Assembly: GCA_037576195.1 (NCBI GenBank)
Contig: CM075101.1
Coordinates: 13,020,001-13,084,000 of the forward strand
DNA length: 64,000 nucleotides
Reading direction: 5' to 3'
Source: Phytoseiulus persimilis
Taxonomy: Eukaryota; Arthropoda; Arachnida; Mesostigmata; Phytoseiidae
The notes under the pieces are model-generated. The model worked only from the letters and a program-made list of their open reading frames with translations, was not told where the DNA came from and ran no database searches. Positions 28,301 to 40,300 of the stretch are shown here, in pieces; the first letter of the stretch is position 1, and each line of letters starts with the position of its first letter. Both the position numbers and the translations under genes were made by a program.

Positions 28301-31300
28301 GTCAACTAACGCGCGGGTCAGCACGCAATCGGTTTTAGTTTTAGTCTTGACTTTTCGATTTGCCTTCACCTCACCCACAGAACCAAAATCAATCCGGGTG
28401 GCTTCTCGTGGGCAGTGATCGTGGACAGCGAGGATGGAAATGTCGGAACATCGGCAGTCGGAACATTACCAAGATCGTAGTGAGTGATCCACGCTGTCCG
28501 CGTTCGAGAAAACTCACTGTTTGTCGAAGCGTCGGATGTGTGATGTACTTGAGGTATCCGGTTCTGCTCCGAGCAAGGATCCAGGTTGGCTGGAACGGAA
28601 TGGGATTCCCTAAAACAGTTTTCGTAAATCTATCGGCTCTTCGCACGTTCTTCTACGGGGGCGGCTTTCGTAGGTTCGAGGAATCCAGGCGTCCTCCGAA
28701 AACGGCTTCTGAGTGTGATAGAGAAATTACAATATTTACACGGAGCCAAGGTTTTCGGTGAAAAAATGCGTTCCGTTGTTGTTCTACGAGGCCAACTTGG
28801 CTGGGTGGTCTGTTTGAAGTGGAATGGCTCTATTTAGTGGAGTGGCGGCACAGCAGCCGTAGCCGAAGACGTGGAGGTCCTCGAGCGGACGGACGCTGCG
28901 GCCGTCGGTGATGACGAGCTAAGTAGACGTTGGCCGCCACGACAGCAGCCACTGTTGATGATGTGATAATTGGGATCTATTAAGAAATGATTTGTCGACT
29001 TGTCGAATGCACTGTGGAATTATCTGTTCCATTAGATTGGATCTGTTTTGTTTTCCGCTGTATAATCACTTCGGACATCGCTGCAGGCAACGAAATCTTC
29101 GGTCGGACCTACACAAAGAGCTCCATCAATGCTTTTTGTGCTTTTTCTGTCGATTCTCCTCCCATACAAACGTCAACAGCATCGCCAGCGGCAGATGGAG
29201 TCCTCCACTCATGGTTTCGTTCTCGTATGAGCTAGAATCGTATGAGAACCCCATCGGTAGGTTCCGATGGCCGCTGCAATAACGAAGCTTGAGGATCGGA
29301 AATCGGCTCTTGAGCCCTACGAATACGAAGTCAATCGTATTGTCACGGCTCATAGCCTCGAAGCCACCGTTTCATGCCTGATGAGCAGCGGGACGGAGCA
29401 AAATGAACGCTCGCGAACTTTCGGACCCGATCCAGCGCAAGAGCCGGTGCTCGAAACTCTTCGGAGGGTATGCGTAACATTTTTGTTGCTGTTCGAGTGC
29501 CGTTATCTACGTTTTCCCGACGCCACCTGTTCCCGAAGTGATCATCATGACTGCAAACATCCGATGCGGCAGCTTCATTGGCGAGCAGCGTTTCTGCGGC
29601 CGCCACCGCCCACTGGAGGCCGAGTTCAGTATCTCAGTAATAAACTCTTATCGAGCCCATTGAGGTCATTCGATAACGATGCCCCTCCACCTATTATAAC
29701 GCCTAACATCACCAAGCCCTGCAGGCGTCAACTGCCACTGATATGCCGAAAGCGAATGCAGCACGCTTGTTCGACCGATTCACTCACTGATATCCAGATG
29801 GGCTCCAGGACTGCTGAGGAGAACCAGAGCGTGCAGCCTCCTGATTCAAGGTCCAAGACTTGTGTTTCGGTACAATGTTCCGTTCAATGGATACAGGAAT
29901 GGCAGAAAATGCACCTTCGTAAAATCCTTCGCCCCCATCCCTTGTAGGATGGGTGAAATCCTTCAGGGAGTCTTTTTTCACTCCTATACGGACGACCTCG
30001 ACGCCACGGTTGACGGCTCTTCCGAGGATATCGTTTCGGAAATATTCCGCGAGCGTGACCCCGGTGACCGGCCGAATCCGCGCGAATCATAGAGATTAAT
30101 GTTCGGCCCGGGAACATTCCCCGTGAAGAAGAAAACTGGAGAAGGAGACGGAGCCAGCGGACAGGGAAGACGCAGGAACCGCCACAGATCGACCTCGGGA
30201 ATTTCCTCGGCATAGTTCCTCAAACGACCGTCCTCGCCTGTGGGCTATGGGACTTTCTCCAGCGACGAGTCCCAGCTCGTGTTGCTGCTAAGTGGATGAA
30301 ACTACCCCACACCCAACACTCGATCTTGATTAAACAGGTCGGCATTCATTTCGGTTTTTTCCCTCGCCACTGGAAAGCTGGTCTATACGGGCTGAGTCTC
30401 GAGAGATGAACGTACGCTGCGAAATTCAGGGAGAGCTGAGAACGGGAGAGAAGATACATCAACGACCAATAGAAAACAAGCCGATTTTTATCCGATTGGT
30501 CATCAAGGAGGAACCGAGACAAGATGAGCTTTCTTCTCGTGTGCGAATGATACCGAAGTTCGGTCTGGGCTCGGAATGTAGCTATCTTCGATGAGAAGCC
30601 GCGAGACGCATTTACACCAGCTGTCCTCGTTCGAGGATAACCGAAAGCGCCGACGCAGCGCCTCTGAGTTTCTCTTGCTCTCTTTGTGGAGGAAAACCGT
30701 TGAGCTCCTTTTCCAACGAATGCAATCTGCAAAACGCCATCCCTCACGACGCCACGAACGTTGTTGTGGGCTGGTCGGAAGGGAGGCGGATATTAGTGTC
30801 CTCGACGAGAAGGGAAAAAGAAGTTCAAGAGTGAAGCTCTGAACCGCTGCTCCCGAATGCACCAACGATGTATCCGAAATCAGTAATCAGAATTCCGTCA
30901 TACCATTCGTTCCTTCGATGGAGGCGAAGGGGAATAATGCGATCGAATCCCCTCGGGTCGGAGAGCGGAACATTGCGGAGACGGAGGAATTTTTCGTTGA
31001 TGATTTCTGGATAGAGCTCTCGGTCTTGCCTCCGTTATGCTTCTGGCTCGACTGAGTGCTGGGGAAGTGAAAATAATCGAGTGAGAGCGGTCGACCAGTT
31101 GCAGCGTCGCATCCGGAGGACTGGAGAATAATGCAAAAATGTTTCGAAGCAATCGCGAAAATCGTCTCGTTTCATGCCACCCATGAGAGAGCGCTTCCCG
31201 CCTCTCGGAACTGGCATCGAGAACAACCGATTGTTTCGAGAGTCCTCACGAGGAATCGAATCCGCTTCCGAAAGAGAAGGGAACGTACCGGGATTCTGGC

Positions 31301-34300
31301 GAATCAAAAGATAGTTCGTGAGAGTGGGAACCGGACCGACCACTCAAGCACACGCTTGCGTTCCGGAGAATGAAACGCCTCCGATAACGACAAACAGGTA
31401 GACAGTGGGAGCTTCGGGGTTATTAGCTTTTCCGCGGGCCGGCGTCCACTTTCTTCAAACTCAATTGACGACCGGGCAGATTGAACTTGAATGGCTCCGG
31501 TGTATTTTGCTCGCAGTTTGTAGCGAGGGAATTGCCTCTCCATCTTGAGATTGAATTAGTGGAGCTCGTTCTTTTCTGTGGAGGGACGGGAAGGGACCGA
31601 CAGACGCCGCGAACGGAGTTGCTGCCGGCCAGGTGTGTGCGCGAGTGTTCCCGTTGCGCGGCCAATGCCCAGGGGACGAACTAGGGCTTCGGCACGAGTA
31701 ACCCGAGCGCAAACGGGACCAAACAAACCGAACTGTCGATGGCTCCAGCAAACCCCAACTATCAAAACGAAGGAGCTTAGGGGAGAAAAGCCACTCGCAA
31801 ACAGGTATTAGTACACTGCTCGACTAATTCCTGCTCCAAGGAGAAGGAATCGAGGTCGATGCTTCCTTGCGTGAAATTACAGAAACTGTTACCTCTTAGT
31901 CTTTCCTCGTTCCGGTCTCGAGCGCGGCGCTCCGAATTCTGTGCGGGTGTCCACAGCTCTGGCTCGAGTCGAGTTTTTAGGCCATTTATAATCGAAGCCA
32001 AACTCCGAGAACCGGGGCAGCGCGCTTCCTTCCTTCAAATCATGAAGCCGGCCTTGTATATCCGCGACTTGAACTTCCTCTCCGAGGCTCCCATCCGTCG
32101 GAGGAGGTCTTCAGGGAGCGATTCGGGAGAAGCGTGCAGTTCACATCGAAATATTCCCACTCTCATCAATTCTCCTCCCGTTCGACTGGTGGATGCGATA
32201 AGTTTCAATTTTCTTTCTCAGTTTTCCGTCCTCGAGGAGATGCGGGGAAGGGGTTTGATCCTGTTTTTCCTCGTTGCCCGCCGAATTGAATACGGTAATG
32301 GGTCCTCGGGGTGTCTTACTTTCCGCGTATCTTCCGGCCGAACCGAGATTCGGGGGCTCGGTTCGACGTCCCGGCCATAGATTCGTTCCGCTCAAAGCGA
32401 TGATGTTCGGCGTTGGGAAGAACTCGAATGAGGATTTGAGGAGGGCGATCGGAGAAGAAGCATGGAACCTTGGAGCGGGGCAATTTTCGGCGACAAATCA
32501 CCGACCCTGTTCCAGGTTCTGGAAACGCCAAAAACCAGAACAGCGAAGGAGAAGGTCTAGAAAGCATAGTTTCGTCCAACGCAACTTTGGTTCCGACGAG
32601 GAGTTCGGCTTCTAGGAAATAAGTAGCGCTTGTCTGGAGTGACGAGAAGCCAAAATGAGACGTTCTTCCTCGAGAGTGTCTTACTTAGCGTGGTTTCCCT
32701 CTTTCCTCTGCCATTTTCCTCGAAAAGCTGCTTTAAAAACCCTTCCTTGAGAGCATTGGCGGGCAACTGGTCCGCTTGGCGGCGAGCTAGCGAGCGGAAG
32801 GCGCTGGGTCTTCACAGACTGAGACACAGCCGCATGATTTATGACGACTGAAACTCTGTTGCAGGGGACAGAACTCGGGTGGGAAGAATATTTGACGGAT
32901 GCTCCGCTGCGTGGAGTTGTTTCTGCGGCTGCCTCAGTGCTTGTTGTTCTTAGTGTTCGAGTTGCTTTACGACACCATTGTGCTGTTGCGACACGAACGC
33001 ACACGGCGAAAGTAACGTTACTCTGTGCCAGCGCGGACACCAAGACAGTTGCAATAAGAACGAATTTCCCTTTTCAGAGAGCTCGAGGGCAACAATATCG
33101 AAATCATCAACCAAGAAGACTTGAGAGATCTCAGAAAGCTGCGAATACTGTAAGTACGCCCGTTGGAGACTCCCAGACTAGCTTTCGTTAAGAGTGCGCA
33201 TGTCAGATCGAGGATTCGGAGTCCTTTCGGAGAAGAATTAATGGAGAGAGACGAAAGCAGGGGGGGGATCCGGGTCCGATCTGGCCAACGACTCGTGCTC
33301 GACCCGTTCCCATTCCAATGTGAGCACGTTTCCATGCGGAACTACGAAGTTCCTCTCAGTTACTCGGGGAACATCCGAGCCGGGTTGAGAACATCGTGTT
33401 GCCGGAGATCGTTTTCCCACGGAGCGGCATTATCGAGTTGGAACCAGAGGAATTCCTCCGCGAAACGGCTCTCCGCAGCCTCAAAGTGAACAATACACCT
33501 GGGAAACCTGTTGTGCCGCCGTTGGATTCGGCGCCCGAGTCATCCGGGCTTGTATTACTCAGCGAACTCCTTTATGGGTTCGACACCGAGCTCAGGGATC
33601 CATCTAGCAGCGGAGCGCGGCCCACCTAGGTTGGACTAGGGTAGCTTCTACATCACTGGGCTAGGCTATATCAGCCCCTTGCCCCGCTTTTCGCTCCGAG
33701 GTGCTTAACAGAGTTTCGTGCTCGGGGAGACACGTGGGGCGACTGCGGTGCGAGCCGACAACCCCGAGCGCCCCCCCCCCCCCCCCTCAGCCGACCTCCT
33801 CTTACACCTCCCCCGTCCACTTCTATAGCTTTGGCACACAGCGTGTAAAAGGCAATCAAACTTGTTGCTTCGCCTTGAAGATGGGCGTATTGCCGGCCTT
33901 GCCTAGACGAGCTACGCTTGCCTCTCGCCCGCTCACTCACTTGGCCCAGGTCGGCTGGCTACGCCTAGGCTAGCCCGCTCCAGGCTGCGCGGGGCTGATT
34001 GTGCGAGCTCAAAGCCAGGGGCAGGGGTCGGAGGGAAGTGCTAGGTGCAAGGCGCTCAGCTCCCTCCGTCGGCTCAGGTGACTCAGAATCGAACGAAGGG
34101 GATGACTAAGAGGCAAGAAATTGCAGAAGCTAAGGAGAGGAAGCGAACTCACCTGTAGCTGACAACACTCTCGCTCAGAGATGCTACTTGTAACTTTCTC
34201 CTCCTGCCACGGGAAGTCGACTCTCGTTTTCGTTACCCAAACAGTGGACGGGAGTTGACGCAGTACGCCACCTGAGAACTTTTCTCTTCCCCGAATGGAG

Positions 34301-37300
34301 CCTTCCCTCGAGTGGAGGAACGAGCTCGTGTTGGAACGCTCGGACTTTTCGACGACTTCACTCTCGACATGGCTTGTTTGGAGCTCGTTCTTCGTGCGAA
34401 CTTCGTACCGTCTCAAGTCGAATCAAAGAACCTTGTTTGCCTCTTTCATTGGCTTCAGCACAGGCGCCCGCTCCCCAAAGAAATGTTATCGTTTCGGGAG
34501 ATGAGCTCTATCCTATGTTACTCCGTAGATCGAAGCTTGTTTACACCTCAAGCCGGAAATAAGCCCGCAGAGGCTCCCATGCACGGCCACAGCTTCAACG
34601 TCCGAAAACAGTTATGCATCGCAAACCCCTGTGCGCAATTTGATCAACCGCAGGCCATGTCTCGGCGTCCCACGAGACAATAACAAGCCGCTCGCGTTAT
34701 ATTTCGGCTGCCTCAACATATAAAAAAGCAAGAACGGCGGTGGACGAATCAACCCAGATGTAAGGGCTTCTGGCGATCTCCTTTTACACCGATCGATGAC
34801 CTTGGAAGCCCTCTTCTGTGCGTCTGACGCCGCGTTATAAACGGGCGAAGTCCGCACGACCGAAGGTTTAAGATCGCCGAGATCACAAAAGGTTCATCGA
34901 GCCTCGGATGCAGACTTCTCAACGATTGAATTCGGGAGGTACTGAAAAGAACCTCGAGCCCAGAGATCGGGTTGGCAGGAAATCAAGCTCTAGGAAGTGG
35001 ATGCTTCGGAATAATCGATGAATTGTGCAGTGCGATTCCCCGCGAGGTTTGCTCCGTGTCGGCCGTTGCCTCTTGTCTAGCTCGCGGGGTGCATTTTTCA
35101 ACAGGTGAGCCTTATACTGCGCCTTGGCGAAGGGGGTCCTTTCATAATCTTCGCGTCGTTGTGCTTCGGGTTTACACCTGGGACAGGCCATTTATCCCGA
35201 GCATAACTGGCATGCACGCTTGCTTGCTTCCATGGAGGCTCGTTTTTCGTGCTCGGAATCCGCCGGCTCGGTTGTCACTGCTCGGGATGATTACGAGCGG
35301 CATATGAAAACACGGGAATCGCACCCTAGTACAGCAACTGTGTTCGGTAGCTTCGAACTCTTACTCGTGGTGGAGGGGAACCTCACGCGATTGCATCAAA
35401 CCTTTCGTTCTGCTAATTTCGGGTACTGATCACGTTAAAGCGCCTGTCAGCCTAAAAGGTTCGCGGGAACCTTCCAGTTCGATGCAGCTCGCTTGCGAAT
35501 CCCCCCCCCCCCCCGCCCTCCTGGGCCTGTGTCCGTCGGGCTGCTCTCGGTGCTAATACAACATTAACGGCATCACTTGATTTCCTCCCTAATTTGATGG
35601 ATCGGTGCCCTGATGCGGGTTTTCTGAAAACAGCTAATTCGCTGCGAAACGAAAGGGAATACAAGTGCGTTGACGGGACACAAGCTAACTCGATCCGGCA
35701 GTTGGGGCAATGTGAAGACAATGGGGCGGGAAGGAAGGGGGTGGGTTAGATTGGGGAGCGGTCGTCGCGGGGGCGACAAGGCATAGAATCTGGACCATTT
35801 CCGCCCCGCTCAACAAACATGGTGGATGGCGATGATTTGCATTTTGACAATGGCCTGTGAGGCAAAGCATCTTTCTCGAACACGCTTCACTGGCTTCACA
35901 GTGAATTCCTCTCATTCTCTATCTGTTTTTGGCGGCTATGGTCCTCAGGCTCCCCTCCTAGTCCTCTTTTTGTTTGGCCTTGATGTCCGCAGACTCCAGC
36001 GGCTTGTGCGGACCGCGGCGGGGATAGCGTCGCCTGCCCGGCTTGGCTTCCTGATTTGCCACCGCAGTGTTCACGCAAGATTGATAAAGCATTTCAGTAG
36101 CGACCGTGAAGCCAGTCCGATTGATCCCAGGCGTGCATCGCTAAGAAGCTGAGCTGCGAGGATCCCGTCTGGCAATGAGCTGGAAATCGTTCCTCCCCAA
36201 AAGTGTGAACGAGCGGACAGGCCTCGCGGGGCTCCGAAAAGATGCCACGACAGGGGGCTTGTACTCGAAAGAGTACATGAGCGTCGGATGGAAAATCAGG
36301 AAAGACATCTGCACTGGCTAGACAAGTGCGAGGCGGGAGCTCGCGAATGAGCAATCCGGTATTGCCTTGAAGTTCCCTCTTTTCGATGCCTTTGGGAAGT
36401 GGATTCCAAGCCGCAACAGCTGGCGCCTCGACCGCCTTCATGGTGCCTTGCGGGTGGTTTCGGAGAGCCTCACCTACGTGCTCGTACTTCTACGAACTGA
36501 AAGCGTATTGACCGGAGAATAAGTAGTCGAGATGGTTTGCGAGTAAAGCCGCTCCACCGCGCCCCCATTTCCCATCGTTGTTCCGAGCCGTTGCACCTGC
36601 GACTCGCTGTTGTTCCAGTTCTTCCGCAGAATCCGCGAATCCGGTAATGCCGTGGCTCTTGTCGTTGTTGCCTTCGGGTCGCCTGTTTGGGGATGGCATG
36701 TAGAGCAGGGAGGTCCAGTCAGAGTTTCCGGCGATCTGCTGCAGGCCGGAACCCGGGAAAAGGCTACACCGGAAGGATCGAACGTTGCCATGACATACTG
36801 GGTTAGGAACCATCTCGGGAACACAATCACTCTCTGAGAAAGCGCGGAGTTTCAGTTCATTCCCCGGTGCTCGGTTATTTTCCCTACCGATCGGAACGAC
36901 GGAACGGCCTGACTTCGGCGCCTTGGCATGGGAGCAGCCTGCGGGACGAGGTTGATCACGCCTGATCTAAAGAAATCTGACCTAGAAATCGGTGATCGCA
37001 GCGCTCACTGCGAAGAGCAAACAGAGTGATGACTCGCCGCCGATTGCCCCGTTTCCCTCGCAGCCATCAGATGCAAAGCATTGGGGTACTTTGAAGTCTT
37101 CTCATCGCCTCACTTACCATCGCTGCGCGTCCTGTGCAGCAGGCAGGCCTCCGCTCACCCTCACAAAACCGCTGTCGGCTTCATACCGCCCCTACTTACC
37201 CTCATGGTGCCCTCCTCTCTCCCCCTGTCTAAATCCAGTCGTCCTAGGACGACGAAGGAGACCGTGATGATGTTGTTTGCTTGAGTGTGACTAACACAGA

Positions 37301-40300
37301 GATGCCTTTTGAGGAGGCTAAGTGATGCGCGCGCACTCGATTGCTTGCTCCGCTTGTTTGTGTATCTGTCTGGCGTCCACCCTCATCCGTCCCCTCGTCC
37401 TCCGGTCATTTCCACCATTGCCAGCTTTGTCGACACCACCAAGAAGACGCTGTTCGGCTCCTGCGTGGAGCATTTTGATTAAGGCGATGACGTGTGAGGA
37501 GCGAGCGAGGCCCTACGAATCAAGCCGTTCAACTCATTTCATTCCATAATGGCTTCGAAGTTCAGACTTGGTGCAGTAATAATTTGTAGTCACGTCTGTC
37601 GTTCAACCCGAGTCAACAAAGCGAGTCCCGACCGCGCATTCATTTAGCAAATGCTTGGAGGCAGCTGGAACGCCGAGCCTGGGCATTAGCCCTGTCATCA
37701 AGCTTGAACTTATTTATAATAATCAAATAACTGTGCGAGCTGAGGAAGCTTCGTCATCAAGGCTTTGGCGTCAGCGTTATGACGTAAAAGCCTTCTCAAG
37801 TGGTTGCGAGTGGCAAACCTCAGGATATTCTCGATCCTGGCGGGTTTCGCTCGAGCGAACATTTTTGCCGCGATTGACGCGAATCGGTCATCTCGCAATC
37901 AGACGAGACTTATCCAGGAGTTCATTCTTGCCGTGACTGACCGTGGGGAGAAATCTCTTTCGCGCCATTCTGGCTTCAAATTCGTTCATCTGGAGCTGAT
38001 CTGACGCGGCAAACAATTTCAGCATCGGAGAACTCGGGAGGAACCGCGTTCCTCGGTCTGAACGATCCGATGATCTGGCTGTGCAATCAAGTCATAGACT
38101 GCCGTAAGCGATTCCAACAGGCTTCGACTCCTGAACATTGATGCTCATTCGAGCCGAAGTTTTCGCTTGCTCCGTCGAACTGCTGATGACGCCTCTCGAA
38201 GGCCTCCGGAAAGCAGTAATTCAAGACACTCCATTCTCCGAACTCACTAAGGCTCACTTTGTGTGAAGCAATTTCCCTCGTCCTGCGTTGTCGCTCTCAC
38301 TAACAGCCACTACCAATCTGGATGGTCCCTTGACTTCGTGTCATTCTTTTGTCATCAGCATTAACAATCCATCGCACGGCAAGTAGACATTATAAGCTGT
38401 AGTTAGGCGGAGAGCAGCCCTTCGGAGGAGCCGAATACTTTAACAATCCGGAGCTCGAGCAGCGAGATCGGCTGGAGCACCGAGAGGGTCACGTGTCGCC
38501 TTGTTGCGGACCGTCTTCTGAGCTCACTCGGAACTCGGAAGATCAGGAACTCTGCATCCCGTTCCGCGTCGCCAAAGTGTACCGAAAGTCCGGGTGAGCG
38601 GCGAGCACGATCTCATGGGTTGGAAACCGTGATTATACAATGGATATGTCCACAACACAAATTCTCCATGAGATCTGCAGCGGCTCCGATTTGCATTGCC
38701 TCCGTCGAACATCATTGGGAACAAGCAGCCATCACCTGTCTCAGTTCAGTGGCGAATCGAGCGAATTCTGCACATATCTCATTTGGAACATCAAATGTCG
38801 ACTCAATTGCGGCCATCGCTCTCTTTGAAGGATCGAATCTCCACGAGAACGAAACTCCAATTCAGGCGATGAGTTCTGCGACGATCGAATAATTGAGCAT
38901 TGTTCGCGAAATATCTCCTTCCTGAATGACTGACTCGTTTTTTCGATGAGTCTATCGCGCCGTGTCCGAAGTGTGAACAAGAACAGAGACGTGAGTTTTT
39001 CGACTTTCAGTGAGGGGAGGAAACAGTGCAATCGAACGTGCGTGAAAGTATGTACAGGGCCGTTGTGACCTCTTCGAAGTTCCCTTCAATTGAAGAAATT
39101 TATGATTATGGCTTTTCCGTTCGACAGCGCATGTATAAGGAAGACCGTCGGTCGACCTGGCTCTTGTCCGTTTGGCCGCGCGAAGAGTAGAAGAGAATGG
39201 GAGAGCGGGAAGATGGCAAATTTTTCACCAGTTGAAAGTACATATGAGGTGTCCAGCTGAGAACGGATTCAAACGAATGCTTCTCACGGAATTCAAGTGA
39301 TTTGCGCCGCTCACGTGCCAGCAAAAGTCGAAATCGTCTGGACTCTCTTCCTCACGCGTGTTTGCCAGAGCGGCCGACAGGAGCAGAATTTCTGCGAAAA
39401 CCACCGTGGCCGGAGCGAGGCATCGCATGAGCAGCTAGGGGAGCTGAAACTCGGAGCCTCAGCTCCGGAAGGTTCCGCAGGAACCCGAGGCAAGCAGCAG
39501 TCGGGAGAAATCGCCCAAATGGAAGGGTTCCCGGTCCGGGATAAATATCACTCGGAATCTGGAATTTTCGCCTCGTCGCCATTGCAGCAGCCCCGTAGTC
39601 TCGGAAACAAGAGCGGCTTAGCGAGACGAGAATGCATGCGGCCTGATATTGGAACGACTCCCGTGAAACAGCTGCGAACGTGGCAACGGAGGTGGAAAGC
39701 GGACAAGACGCAGAAAGCAAAGACGACAGGGCTTACTCGCTCCGATTCCACTCGAATGCCGCTACCAATTGGCTCGACAGTTTTTTCCGCGGGTTGCTCC
39801 TGCTTTCTGGGGGACTTGTTCAAAGTAGAGAACACCCGCTGCACGCCTTCCACGCCCTGTCTGTTCCTCTCCAGCTTTTGCCGACTTTGTTGCGGGCGAG
39901 TTTGCAACGCATCGCTCGAGGAGCAAGATCCCGGGGCGTAGGCACTTCAAACTCGATAAGGTGCCCACGAAAAAAATGCTCGAGACCCCCCCCCCCCGAA
40001 TCGGAATAGTTCCTAACGAAGGTTCGGACTTGCTGCGGTTTCGAGGAGAGTTTTCACCGAGTCTAGAGCAAAAGTTCGAATTCTAATTTAGCTGGAATGC
40101 GAACGTGGATGAGAAACTTTAAGGAGTGCGTCGGCGGGGAATGGTTGCGATTCGCAACCCCGGTTCCTCTTCCTTAGCTGGCGATTGGGAGAGTCGCGGA
40201 CGGTGGCAACCCAGAAGAACGTTGTCGAGGCCTCCGAACTCTCCGAACGATGTCCTATATCGTCCAAGCTCCGCCTCCGACACACAGAGTTGCTTCTGGT

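Larger units (their letters stand above)
4374..33077 (+). other. slit intron 1 (28.7 kb)
   Basis: Phase-2 intron separating the signal-peptide exon from the first LRR exon, bounded by GTAAGT and TTTTCAG. No recognisable protein family, tRNA or complete transposon was read in it. It holds simple repeats (near 7611, 16254, 20472, 23083), a C12 run at 24190, CGG/GCC-rich patches near 10428-10490 and many short Arg/Ser-rich ORFs, the longest at 18160-19497. Very long first introns of guidance genes often carry enhancers, but I cannot point to one here. Confidence 0.85.

Noticed and set aside
29267-29947. 226-codon ORF in intron 1
   Set aside because: No family features; includes proline and low-complexity stretches and overlaps other open frames.
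39297-39941. 214-codon ORF in intron 2
   Set aside because: Polar, low-information sequence with antisense ORFs of similar size; no family match known to me.
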